Shown: piece by piece, positions 1 to 8,776 of the stretch | Numbering within the stretch: position 1 is the first letter of the stretch | Layout of the letters: each line of letters starts with the position of its first letter | NCBI RefSeq assembly: GCF_900188445.1 | Contig: NZ_FZOR01000028.1 | Coordinates: 46,105 to 110,104, forward strand | DNA: 64,000 nucleotides | Origin: Actinomadura meyerae | GTDB taxonomy: Bacteria; Actinomycetota; Actinomycetes; Streptosporangiales; Streptosporangiaceae | Direction of reading: 5' to 3' | The notes under the pieces: model-generated | What the model saw: the letters and a program-made list of their open reading frames with translations, nothing else | Databases searched by the model: none | What the model was told of the DNA's origin: nothing | Made by a program: the position numbers and the translations under genes

Positions 1-195
1 GGCGCGGGCCAGCTCCACCGCCCGCCGCACGTCCTCGATGATCGGGACGTTGCGCAGCACGGTCCGTCCCTTGGCGGCCATCAGCGAGGCACCGATCATC
101 GGCAGGACGGCGTTCTTCGCCCCCTGGATGAAGACCGTGCCGTGCAGCTGCCGGCCGCCGCGCACGCGGTAGCGAACCTCGTGGCCCATGCTCAT
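1..195 (-). CDS. murA: UDP-N-acetylglucosamine 1-carboxyvinyltransferase, N-terminal part (gene runs off the window)
   Basis: Only the first 65 codons are present; the rest lies beyond base 1. The translation has the MurA/EPSP-synthase-type opening, with QGAKNAVLPMIGASLMA near residues 24-40, where the conserved Lys-Asn pair binds the UDP-sugar substrate in this family. It would catalyse enolpyruvyl transfer from PEP to UDP-GlcNAc, the first committed step of peptidoglycan synthesis in the cytoplasm. ATG at 195 is preceded by an AAGGAG site nine bases upstream; a second ATG at 189 is less well placed. The catalytic Cys region is outside the window, so a MurA-like paralogue cannot be excluded. 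Confidence 0.85.
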   Translation of the reverse strand, partial: MSMGHEVRYRVRGGRQLHGTVFIQGAKNAVLPMIGASLMAAKGRTVLRNVPIIEDVRRAVELARA

Positions 196-465
196 GCCGC
201 CTAACTCCTTCTCGGGTGCGGGTAGGTGCCTGCCATCAAGTGGGAGCACGAGGGCCGAGCGCGCCGAACGGTGTCCCCCCTCTGCGCCAACGCGACCCCA
301 GTAAACCACCGGCTCGGACATGTGCCGTCCGGCCCGCGCCACCCTGGCGCCAGTCTGCTAGGTGAGACCTCCGCGACACGCCAAAAGTTCGCACTCCCCC
401 AGGAAATTTCCCAAGGTGAGCCTAGGGGCGGCGGATCACCGCAGGGACGGTTATCGTGATCATCC
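196..465. other. Divergent intergenic region between murA and the SUFU gene
   Basis: This 270-base spacer separates two divergently read genes and must hold both promoters. The only symmetric element seen is the 10-base palindrome GGAAATTTCC at 402-411, in an AT-richer patch about 55 bases before the SUFU start. No RNA gene or clear -10/-35 pair was recognised. Confidence 0.4.
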
Positions 466-1509
466 ATGGACGAATCGCCCGGCTGGGACGCCATCGACGC
501 CGCCCTCCGCCCGCTCTACGGCGACACCCGGCCGTACCATCTCGGCACGATCCACAAATGGTCGCTGGGCGGCCCCGATCCGCTCGACGGGATCAGCGTC
601 TACGCCCGCACGGAGCCCGTCCCGCACTGGCATTTCGTGTCCTACGGGATGACCGAGCTGTACGACAAGAAGTCGGAGAACCCCGACGAGTCGGGCTGGG
701 GGTTCGAGTTCACGTTCCGGCTCGCCCGCGACCCCGCCGAGGAGACCCCGCCGGTGTGGGCGGCGAACCTGCTGCAGAACCTCGGCCGGTACGTGTTCAC
801 GTCCGGCAACTGGTTCGAGGCGGGCCACCACATGAACGTCAACGGGCCGATCGCCGCCTCCCGCGAGGACTCGGAGATCCGCGCGGTGACGTTCGTCCGG
901 GACCCGGAGCTGGGCGAGATCTCCACCCCGCACGGCCGCGTCGAGTTCCTCCAGGTCGTCGGGCTGGCGCTGGACGAGTACGAGGCGCTGCGCCGGTGGA
1001 ACGCCGAGGCCGTGATGGGCGTGCTCGCCCCGAGCCTGCCGCTCTTCGTGACCGACATCGACCGCCGGTCGCTGCTCGCCGACCCGGAGATCGCCCGTGC
1101 CGTCGAGGAGGGCATCGCGCGGGACGGCTCCAGCGGCGGGATGCTGTACGTGTCCACGGCGACCTGGGAGCGCGACGGCGCATCGACGACCCTGCGGCTC
1201 GGCGCGCTCCAGGCCCCGGCGATCGCCGACTCGCTGCGCGGACGCCTCCCGTTCGGGCGCGAACTGATCCTGCGCACCGAGGACGCGGCGCTCGCGTTCC
1301 TGCCCGCCGACGCCTTCTCCGTCGCGGAGCCCGCCGAGGGCGTCCTGGAGGTGCACGTGCCCCCGGCCGCGCTGGACGACCTCACCGCCGCGATGCCGGC
1401 CGCGGCGGGCCGGACCGCGGTCGCCGCGCTCCCCGGGCTCACCGTCGAGATCGTCCCTACCGCGATGAAGGACCGCTACGGCGAGGAGACGGGCGAGGTC
1501 GTCGGCTGA
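466..1509 (+). CDS. Suppressor-of-fused (SUFU) domain protein
   Basis: A 347-residue protein whose first ~190 residues match the SUFU fold family: the HWHFVSYGMTELYDK segment near residues 51-65, then GWGFEFTFRL, then WFEAGHHMN, the usual order of conserved blocks. Bacterial SUFU proteins are widespread; some act as immunity proteins beside polymorphic toxins, but most have no known role. No toxin gene lies next to this one, so a toxin-immunity role is not supported here. The C-terminal ~150 residues are not recognised. The ATG at 466 was chosen because homology begins shortly after it; the ribosome site is weak. A short tandem repeat straddles its stop codon. The family call is secure, the function unknown. 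Confidence 0.8.
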   Translation: MDESPGWDAIDAALRPLYGDTRPYHLGTIHKWSLGGPDPLDGISVYARTEPVPHWHFVSYGMTELYDKKSENPDESGWGFEFTFRLARDPAEETPPVWAANLLQNLGRYVFTSGNWFEAGHHMNVNGPIAASREDSEIRAVTFVRDPELGEISTPHGRVEFLQVVGLALDEYEALRRWNAEAVMGVLAPSLPLFVTDIDRRSLLADPEIARAVEEGIARDGSSGGMLYVSTATWERDGASTTLRLGALQAPAIADSLRGRLPFGRELILRTEDAALAFLPADAFSVAEPAEGVLEVHVPPAALDDLTAAMPAAAGRTAVAALPGLTVEIVPTAMKDRYGEETGEVVG

Positions 1510-1539
1510 GGTGGTCGGCTGAGGCCGCCGGCTGAGGGC
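1501..1539. repeat. 13-bp tandem repeat, three copies, spanning the SUFU stop codon
   Basis: Three near-identical units, GTCGGCTGAGGTG, GTCGGCTGAGGCC and GCCGGCTGAGGGC, follow each other with a 13-base period. The first contains the TGA stop of the SUFU gene (1507-1509), so a TGA recurs in each unit in a different frame. It is one of several short duplications across stop codons in this window. Confidence 0.8.
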
Positions 1540-1558
1540 CGGGCCTCAGGCAGAGCCC

Positions 1559-2341
1559 TCAGCGGGCTTCGACGACCTCGACCTCGTCGCCGACCGTGAG
1601 CGTGCCCAGGGAGCGCGGTACGGCGTTGTAGCCGAACAGGATGCCGCGTTCCGCGGTGCGGTAGGTCGCGAGCGTCCGCAGCGGCTCACGGCCGCGCTCC
1701 CCGGTCTCCTGGTCGGTCGTCGTGATGAGGCACCGGTTGCACGGCTTGACCATCTCGATGACGGCCTCGCCCACGCGCAGCAAGCGCACGTCGTCCTCGC
1801 CGTAGGGGCCGAGGCCCTCCACGACGAGGCTCGGACGGAACCGGTTCATCGGGAGGGGCTCGTCCAGGCGCGTGTTGAGGTCGTCCAGTGACTCCTGGGA
1901 GATGACCAGCAGCGGATACCCGTCGGCGAACATGACCTCACCCCCGCCCCTGGACGTCTCCCTGCGGCCGGTGAAGCGCACGAGGCGGCACTCCGCGCCG
2001 AGGAACTCCGCGAACCAGGTCGCGGCCTCGTCGCCCTGGTCGATGCCCTGGCAGTCCTTGCGCTGGATGCGGACGTCCAGCACCTCCCCGTCGTCCGCGG
2101 CCTTGTGGACGAGCGGTGCCGCGTTCGGAGCGCCCACCGTCAGGACCTCGCCGTCATAGGACGGGCTCAGCAGCGCCATCCGCGCGAACTCCCGCTGCGA
2201 CAGGAAGCGGCCGCCGGGGTCGACGAGCATGAACTCGCGGTCGAACGGCAGCCCGCGCGCGGTCAGCTCGGCGCTGCGCAGCGCGGTGCCGCCGCCGCTC
2301 TTGAGCGGGTAGGCGTTCAGCTCCGTCAGGGTCCCCTTCAA
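1559..2341 (-). CDS. MOSC domain protein (molybdenum-cofactor sulfurase C-terminal / mARC-like)
   Basis: A 260-residue protein with an N-terminal MOSC beta-barrel (LNAYPLKSGGG near residues 8-18) and a C-terminal MOSC domain containing the PCNRC cysteine pair and TLATYR. In YcbX/mARC relatives this type of protein binds molybdenum cofactor and reduces N-hydroxylated or related compounds with the help of an electron donor. A TTG start at 2341 is favoured because AGGAGG lies about five bases before it and the N-terminal motif follows directly. It is the third gene of a purD-purB-MOSC run with a 16-base gap to purB, so it is probably cotranscribed with purine genes, though no metabolic link is obvious. 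The substrate is unknown. Confidence 0.8.
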   Translation of the reverse strand: MKGTLTELNAYPLKSGGGTALRSAELTARGLPFDREFMLVDPGGRFLSQREFARMALLSPSYDGEVLTVGAPNAAPLVHKAADDGEVLDVRIQRKDCQGIDQGDEAATWFAEFLGAECRLVRFTGRRETSRGGGEVMFADGYPLLVISQESLDDLNTRLDEPLPMNRFRPSLVVEGLGPYGEDDVRLLRVGEAVIEMVKPCNRCLITTTDQETGERGREPLRTLATYRTAERGILFGYNAVPRSLGTLTVGDEVEVVEAR

Positions 2342-2357
2342 GGCCCCCTCCTTGGTC

Positions 2358-3668
<1,311 letters not shown>

Positions 3669-3683
3669 CCGACGATTGTCCCA

Positions 3684-4943
3684 TTACCCAGGGACGACGT
3701 CGTCCGCGGCCTTCAGTGCGATGTCGGAGCGGTGGTGGGAGCCGCGCAGCGAGATCTTGGAGACGGCCGCGTAGGCGGTCGCGCGGGCCGCGGCGAGGTC
3801 GGGGCCGGTGCCCACCACGTTCAGCACGCGGCCGCCGTTGGCGACCAGGCGGCCCTCGCCGCCGAGCTTCGTGCCCGCGTGCAGGATGTAGGCGCCGTCG
3901 ACCGCGGCGGCCTCGTCCAGGCCGGTGATCTCGTCGCCCTTCACGGGGGCGGACGGGTAGCCCTCGGCGGCGACCACGACCGTGACGGCCGAGCCCGGGT
4001 GCCATTCGGGACGGAACTCCGGGTCGAGCCCGCCGATCGCGCACGCCTGGAGCAGCGTGGCGAGCGGGGTGGCGAGCCGGTCCAGGACGACCTGGGTCTC
4101 CGGGTCGCCGAAGCGCGCGTTGAACTCCACGACCCGCACGCCCTTGGACGTCAGCGCCAGCCCCGCGTACAGGGTCCCCACGTAGGGGATCTCGCGGCGG
4201 CGCATCTCGTCCACGGCGGGCTGGACGACCGTGGCCATGACCTCGTCCACGAGGTCGGGGGAGACCCAGGGCAGCGGCGTGTAGGCGCCCATCCCGCCCG
4301 TGTTGGGGCCCTCGTCGCCGTCGTAGGCGCGCTTGAAGTCCTGGGCGGGGAGCAGCGGGACGGCGTGCTGCCCGTCGCACAGCGCGAACAGGGAGACCTC
4401 GGGGCCGTCCAGGAACTCCTCGATCACCACGCGCTCGCAGGCGGAGGCGTGCCGGGCCGCGGCGCCGCGGTCGTCGGTGACGACGACGCCCTTGCCCGCG
4501 GCGAGGCCGTCGTCCTTCACGACGTAGGGCGGGCCGAACGCGTCGAGGGCCTCCTCGACCTGCGCGTCGGTGTCGCAGACGCGCGCCTCGGCGGTCGGCA
4601 CCCCGGCCGCCGCCATGATCTCCTTCGCGAACGCCTTGGACGCCTCGATGCGGGCGGCGGCGCGGTCCGGGCCGAAGCAGGGGATGCCGCGCGTGCGCAG
4701 CGCGTCGCCCACGCCGGCGACGAGCACCGCCTCGGGGCCGATGACGACGAGCTCGGCCCGGAGCCGCTCGGCCAGTTCCGTCACCGCCGTCGGGTCGCAC
4801 GGGTCGAGCTGGTGGTTGTCCGCGATCTCGGCCGTGCCCGGGTTGCCCGGGGCGCAGTGGAGGGCGGTGACGGTGGGGTCGCGGTGCAGGGCGCGGGCGA
4901 GCGCATGCTCGCGGCCACCCGATCCAAGGACGAGTACTCGCAC
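3684..4943 (-). CDS. purD: Phosphoribosylamine-glycine ligase (GARS)
   Basis: A 419-residue ATP-grasp enzyme that joins glycine to phosphoribosylamine, step two of purine synthesis. The opening RVLVLGSGGREHALA is the family N-terminal phosphate-binding motif; FGPDRAAARIEASKAFAK, GPNTGGMGAYTPLP and ARFGDPETQ follow in the normal order. The reading frame stays open to 5051, but the added N-terminus is proline/arginine-rich and unlike the family, so GTG at 4943 is taken as start, placing the conserved motif at residue 2. No clear ribosome site precedes it, so the message may be leaderless. First gene of purD-purB-MOSC. Confidence 0.94.
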   Translation of the reverse strand: MRVLVLGSGGREHALARALHRDPTVTALHCAPGNPGTAEIADNHQLDPCDPTAVTELAERLRAELVVIGPEAVLVAGVGDALRTRGIPCFGPDRAAARIEASKAFAKEIMAAAGVPTAEARVCDTDAQVEEALDAFGPPYVVKDDGLAAGKGVVVTDDRGAAARHASACERVVIEEFLDGPEVSLFALCDGQHAVPLLPAQDFKRAYDGDEGPNTGGMGAYTPLPWVSPDLVDEVMATVVQPAVDEMRRREIPYVGTLYAGLALTSKGVRVVEFNARFGDPETQVVLDRLATPLATLLQACAIGGLDPEFRPEWHPGSAVTVVVAAEGYPSAPVKGDEITGLDEAAAVDGAYILHAGTKLGGEGRLVANGGRVLNVVGTGPDLAAARATAYAAVSKISLRGSHHRSDIALKAADDVVPG

Positions 4944-5161
4944 GTCACGCGAGCTTACAGATCCGGGCGCGCGCGGGGAGGGCGGGCATAAGACCCGGCG
5001 CCACGGGCGTTGTGGTGGATGCGGTGCCGGGAGGCGTGAGGCGACCGTCACACCCGGGCCGCGTGAACCTCTCCGTAACGGGCAGCGTCCTAAATGTCGG
5101 CTGGTAAGCTTCCACGGGCTTGACCGCCCGCTGTCGAGGTGTGTGAAAGGAGGTGGTCGGG

Positions 5162-5278
5162 ATGAGTCCTGGTGATACTTGCAGTTCGCCGGAAAACCCT
5201 CACAGTCCGCACAGGACTGTTCTTCCGTCCGCCTCCGTCTGGCGCCCGGCCATCGCCTTCGCGCGCTCCCTTCGCTGA
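5162..5278 (+). CDS. Predicted 38-residue leader peptide upstream of corA
   Basis: A short open frame starts at ATG 5162, eight bases after AAAGGAGGTGG (5146-5156), an almost perfect anti-SD match and the strongest ribosome site in this part of the window. The peptide begins MSPGDTCSSPENPHSPHRTV and contains six prolines, then ends FARSLR. Its stop (5276-5278) lies 56 bases before the corA start. Proline-rich leader peptides control Mg transport genes in enteric bacteria (mgtL), so a similar role is conceivable, but no homology was recognised. The last codons overlap one arm of a hairpin that could compete with a second hairpin before corA. Translation is inferred from the ribosome site only. 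Confidence 0.45.
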   Translation: MSPGDTCSSPENPHSPHRTVLPSASVWRPAIAFARSLR

Positions 5279-5310
5279 CAAGCCTGGGTTGAGCGCGCGC
5301 TGCGCGCGTG
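5260..5310 (+). promoter_or_regulatory. Alternative-hairpin (attenuator-like) segment before corA
   Basis: Segment A, CGCGCGCTC at 5260-5268, lies in the last codons of the leader peptide and is the exact complement of segment B, GAGCGCGCG at 5291-5299 (nine pairs, 22-base loop). Segment B can instead fold locally with segment C, GCGCG at 5304-5308, with the corA ribosome site TAGGAG just downstream. A ribosome finishing the leader would cover A and free B for pairing with C. This is an architecture typical of translation-coupled leaders, seen in the sequence but untested. Confidence 0.4.
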
Positions 5311-5334
5311 TGGCCGGCGGGTTAGGAGCACCTC

Positions 5335-6420
5335 ATGGCCATGACACGAGTCCGCCCAGGCCGCGCGCTGTTCAAGACGCGCGGCCGCCCCAGCGGCGTG
5401 CAGGCTCCGCACCGCGATTCGGCCGTCATCGACTGGGCGGCCTACATCGACGGCCACCGGGTCTGCACCGACACCGTCGCCGACGCCGTCCGCCTGATCC
5501 GCGACGGCCGGCTGACCCCCGACGGCGACAGCGCCGGTTTCGTGTGGGTCGGCCTCCATGAGCCGTCCGCGACCGAGCTGGCCGAGATCGCCGAGGTCTT
5601 CGGCCTGCACCCGCTCGCCGTCGAGGACGCCATCCACGCCCACCAGCGGCCGAAGCTGGAGCGCTACGACGACGTGCACTTCGTCGTCATGAAGACCGTC
5701 GGCTACGTCCCGAGCGAGCCCGGCGGCGCCGAGGTCGTCGTCACCGGCGAGATCATGCTCTTCTGCGGCCCCGACTTCGTGGTGACCGTCCGGCACGGCG
5801 TCCACGGCGAGCTCGGCGCCGTCCGCCGCGACCTGGAGCGCGACCCGGCCCGGCTCGCCCTCGGCCCGGCCGCCGTCCTGCACGCCGTCGCCGACCGCGT
5901 CGTGGACGGCTACGTCAGCGTCGCCGACGCCGTCATGGAGGACATCGACGAGGTAGAGGAAGCCGTCTTCTCGCCGGAGCGCACCGACGAGTCGCGGCGC
6001 ATCTACCGGCTCAAGCGCGAGGTCATCCAGCTCAAGCGCGCGGTGGGGCCGCTGGCCGGGCCGCTGCGCAACCTCTCCGGGCGGCGGTTCGTCCCGGCCG
6101 AGATAAGGGAGTACCTGCGCGACGTCGAGGACCACCTCACCCGCGTCCGCGAGCAGGTCGAGTCCTACGACGAGCTGCTGAACCCGATCCTCCACGCGCA
6201 CATGACCCAGGTCACCGTCGCCGACAACAAGGACATGCGCAAGATCTCCGCCTGGGGCGCCATCTTCATGGTCCCCACCGCCATCGCGGGGGTCTACGGG
6301 ATGAACTTCACGTTCATGCCCGAGACCCAGTGGCGCTACGGCTACCCGATGATCCTCGGCATCATCGGCCTGGCCTGCATGTCCCTCTACCGGGGCTTCC
6401 GCCGCAACGGCTGGCTCTAG
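5335..6420 (+). CDS. corA: CorA-family magnesium/cobalt channel
   Basis: A 361-residue CorA homologue with a long cytoplasmic alpha/beta and helical domain, then two C-terminal membrane helices. The hallmark YGMNF motif closes the first helix, followed by the acidic-to-aromatic loop FMPETQW and a second helix ending in a basic RRNGWL tail. CorA pentamers conduct Mg2+ (and Co2+/Ni2+) inward through the plasma membrane. ATG at 5335 follows TAGGAG with seven bases spacing. The gene stands alone on the plus strand; a strongly initiated small ORF and two competing hairpins precede it, suggesting post-initiation control. A 20-base imperfect duplication straddles its TAG stop. Confidence 0.93.
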   Translation: MAMTRVRPGRALFKTRGRPSGVQAPHRDSAVIDWAAYIDGHRVCTDTVADAVRLIRDGRLTPDGDSAGFVWVGLHEPSATELAEIAEVFGLHPLAVEDAIHAHQRPKLERYDDVHFVVMKTVGYVPSEPGGAEVVVTGEIMLFCGPDFVVTVRHGVHGELGAVRRDLERDPARLALGPAAVLHAVADRVVDGYVSVADAVMEDIDEVEEAVFSPERTDESRRIYRLKREVIQLKRAVGPLAGPLRNLSGRRFVPAEIREYLRDVEDHLTRVREQVESYDELLNPILHAHMTQVTVADNKDMRKISAWGAIFMVPTAIAGVYGMNFTFMPETQWRYGYPMILGIIGLACMSLYRGFRRNGWL

Positions 6421-6456
6421 GGCCGCCCCCAAGGCCCTAGGGCCAACTCCAAGGCC
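6417..6456. repeat. 20-bp tandem repeat, two copies, spanning the corA stop codon
   Basis: Units CTAGGGCCGCCCCCAAGGCC (6417-6436) and CTAGGGCCAACTCCAAGGCC (6437-6456) differ at three of 20 positions. The first carries the corA TAG stop at 6418-6420. Confidence 0.75.
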
Positions 6457-6468
6457 GGAACAGCCTGC

Positions 6469-7293
6469 CTAGACGGCCGCCAGGACCTCCTGGAGCCGGT
6501 CCGGGTAGTCGGTGACGATGGCGTCGACGCCGTACTCGATGAAGCGGGCCATGTCGTCTGGGGCGTTGACCGTCCAGACGATGACCGGCAGAGCCAGCGC
6601 GTGGGCCTGCTCCACCAGTTCGGGCGTGGTGATGACGTCCTCAGGCGAGACGGCGGTCGCACCGGCCGCGAGAGCGGCGGCCACCGGATCCGCAGGGGAC
6701 AGACCCGCCAGCCACGCCGTGCCCTGGACGAGGGTCTTGCGCTCCATCAGCGCCACACGGCCCAGTTCCGGGTAGTGGCTGCGGGCCTCGGCCAGGATCC
6801 GCCAGTCGAAGGCCAGAAGCCGGGCACGGCCGGCCATGCCCGTGGACCTCAGCACGTCCACCACGGCGGCGGTGAAAAGTTCGACCTCTTCGTCCGTCCA
6901 CGTGGGGTCGGTCTTCAGTTCCACGGACAGGGCCGTCTCCGACGGGGCGAGCAGCAGGCACGCCTCCGCCAGCGTGGGGATGACCGTGCCGGGCATCCCC
7001 AGATGCGTGCCCGCGTCCACCGTGCGGAGCTGCGCCAGCGTCAGCTCACGGATCGGCTTGCCCACGTAGGGGAAGTCGGGGTCGTCGGGCTGGGCGGGGT
7101 CGCCGTCCACCAGGTTGCGCGACGACAGGACCTGGTCGTGGTTCAGGACGGCCACGCCGTCCGCTGACAGGCCCACGTCCAGCTCGATGGCGTCCACGCC
7201 CAGGTCGAGGGCGTGCACGAAACCGGGAAGGGTGTTCTCCGGACGGAGGCCGCGCGCGCCCCGGTGCCCGTGCACCTCGACGGTTGAAATCAC
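6469..7293 (-). CDS. Glycerophosphodiester phosphodiesterase
   Basis: A 274-residue GDPD TIM-barrel protein that hydrolyses deacylated phospholipid diesters to glycerol-3-phosphate and an alcohol. Near the N-terminus HGHRGARGLRPENT holds the catalytic His-Arg and Glu, and AIELDVGLSADG with VLNHD provides the metal-binding acidic residues and second catalytic His. The C-terminal VWTVNAPDDMARF and GVDAIVTDYPDRL blocks are typical. No signal peptide is seen, so it is probably cytoplasmic. The frame is continuous with purA sequence upstream, but homology starts at the GTG at 7293. It lies 80 bases after purA on the same strand and may be read through from it. Confidence 0.92.
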   Translation of the reverse strand: MISTVEVHGHRGARGLRPENTLPGFVHALDLGVDAIELDVGLSADGVAVLNHDQVLSSRNLVDGDPAQPDDPDFPYVGKPIRELTLAQLRTVDAGTHLGMPGTVIPTLAEACLLLAPSETALSVELKTDPTWTDEEVELFTAAVVDVLRSTGMAGRARLLAFDWRILAEARSHYPELGRVALMERKTLVQGTAWLAGLSPADPVAAALAAGATAVSPEDVITTPELVEQAHALALPVIVWTVNAPDDMARFIEYGVDAIVTDYPDRLQEVLAAV

Positions 7294-7341
7294 CGATCGC
7301 ACGCTACCGGCGGCGGCTGAACGCGGGGTGAAGAATGCCGG

Positions 7342-7388
7342 ACAAGGGAGCGACGCCGCACAAGGGAGCGACGTCAGACAAGGGAGCG
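7342..7388. repeat. 18-bp tandem repeat spanning the purA stop codon
   Basis: The core ACAAGGGAGCG begins at 7342, 7360 and 7378, an exact 18-base period; the first two copies extend to ACAAGGGAGCGACG. The third copy encodes the last purA codons (ending just before the TGA at 7374-7376 on the minus strand), so the terminal coding sequence has been duplicated into the 3' flank. Confidence 0.8.
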
Positions 7389-8657
7389 GAGCGCGAGCGT
7401 CTGGTCGCGGCCGGGGCCGACGCCGATGGCGGAGATCTGGGCGCCGGACATCTCCTCCAGGGCCCGGACGTAGGCCTGGGCGTTGGCCGGCAGGTCCTCG
7501 AACTTCTTCGCGCCGGTGATGTCCTCCTGCCAGCCGTCCAGGTACTCCAGGATGGGCTTGGCGTGGTGGAACTCGGTCTGGGTGGTGGGCAGCTCGTCGA
7601 CCCGCTCGCCGTCCACGTCGTAGGCGACGCACACCGGGACCCGCTCCAGCCCGGACAGCACGTCCAGCTTCGTCAGGAAGTAGTCGGTGATGCCGTTGAC
7701 GCGGGTCGCGTACCGGGCGATGACCGCGTCGAACCAGCCGCAGCGGCGGTCGCGGCCCGTGGTGACGCCGTACTCGCCGCCGGTCTTGCGCAGGTACTCG
7801 CCCTGCTCGTCCAGCAGCTCGGTGGGGAACGGCCCGGAGCCGACACGGGTCGTGTACGCCTTCAGGATGCCGATCACCCGGGTGATCTTCGTGGGGCCGA
7901 CGCCGGAGCCCGCGCACGCGCCGCCCGCCGTCGGGCTGGACGACGTCACGAACGGGTAGGTGCCGTGGTCGATGTCGAGCAGCGTGCCCTGCGCGCCCTC
8001 CAGCAGGACGACCTTGCCGTCGTCCAGGGCCTTGTTCAGCACGAGCGTGGTGTCGGCGACGAACGGCTTCAGCCGCTCCCCGTAGGTCACGTACTCCTGG
8101 ACGATCGGGCCCGTGTCGATGCGGCGCCGGTTGTAGACCTTCGTCAGCACCTGGTTCTTCTCGCGCAGCGCCAGGTCGAGCTTCTGCGTGAGGATGTTCG
8201 GGTCGAACAGGTCCTGGACGCGGATGCCCATCCGGTTGATCTTGTCGGCGTAGGTCGGGCCGATGCCGCGCCCGGTCGTGCCGATCCGGGCCTTGCCGAG
8301 GTACCGCTCGGTGACCTTGTCGAGGGCGCGGTGGTGCGGCATGATCAGGTGCGCGTTCGCCGAGATCAGCAGCCGCTCGCAGGAGATGCCGCGCTCGCGC
8401 AGCCCGTCGATCTCCTGGAGCAGGACGGCCGGGTCGATCACCACCCCGTTGCCGATCACCGGGACGACGTCCGGCGACAGGACACCGGACGGCAGCAGGT
8501 GCAGCGCGTAGCTCTTGTCGCCGATGACCACCGTGTGGCCCGCGTTGTTGCCGCCCTGGTAGCGGACGACGTAGTCGACGTCCCCACCGAGCAGGTCTGT
8601 TGCCTTGCCCTTGCCCTCATCTCCCCACTGGGCACCGACAAGAACGATGGCAGGCAT
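7374..8657 (-). CDS. purA: Adenylosuccinate synthetase
   Basis: A 427-residue GTP-dependent ligase that joins IMP and aspartate, the first step from IMP to AMP. The N-terminal VGAQWGDEGKGKATDLL holds the GDEGKGK phosphate loop with the catalytic Asp and His partner in NNAGHT; TTGRGIGPTYADK and TSSSPTAGGACAGSGVGP follow in order. Length is normal. ATG at 8657 puts MPAIVLVGAQWGDEGKG at the start as in other actinobacteria. It stands apart from purB/purD but would act just before PurB. The gene's last codons lie in an 18-base tandem repeat that continues past the stop. A GDPD gene follows 80 bases downstream. Confidence 0.97.
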   Translation of the reverse strand: MPAIVLVGAQWGDEGKGKATDLLGGDVDYVVRYQGGNNAGHTVVIGDKSYALHLLPSGVLSPDVVPVIGNGVVIDPAVLLQEIDGLRERGISCERLLISANAHLIMPHHRALDKVTERYLGKARIGTTGRGIGPTYADKINRMGIRVQDLFDPNILTQKLDLALREKNQVLTKVYNRRRIDTGPIVQEYVTYGERLKPFVADTTLVLNKALDDGKVVLLEGAQGTLLDIDHGTYPFVTSSSPTAGGACAGSGVGPTKITRVIGILKAYTTRVGSGPFPTELLDEQGEYLRKTGGEYGVTTGRDRRCGWFDAVIARYATRVNGITDYFLTKLDVLSGLERVPVCVAYDVDGERVDELPTTQTEFHHAKPILEYLDGWQEDITGAKKFEDLPANAQAYVRALEEMSGAQISAIGVGPGRDQTLALRSLV

Positions 8658-8680
8658 GCCACTTTTCCTTCCCACGACGA

Positions 8681-8712
8681 AGGCCCCGGTCGCCGCAAGC
8701 GCGAAGGGGCCT
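8681..8712. terminator. Possible hairpin terminator downstream of the LuxR gene
   Basis: AGGCCCC (8681-8687) can pair with GGGGCCT (8706-8712) across an 18-base loop, between the stop of the minus-strand LuxR gene and the purA start. No U-run follows; weak. Confidence 0.3.
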
Positions 8713-8776
8713 CTTGCGATCAAAGCGTACCCGCACCTGCGCCGCAAGGAAACCGGAGCCGGATCCGCCCCGCTGG

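Noticed and set aside
5100..5334. M-box (Mg2+ riboswitch) before corA
   Set aside because: I could not fit the conserved M-box core or its three-helix arrangement; the leader ORF/hairpin model explains the region better.
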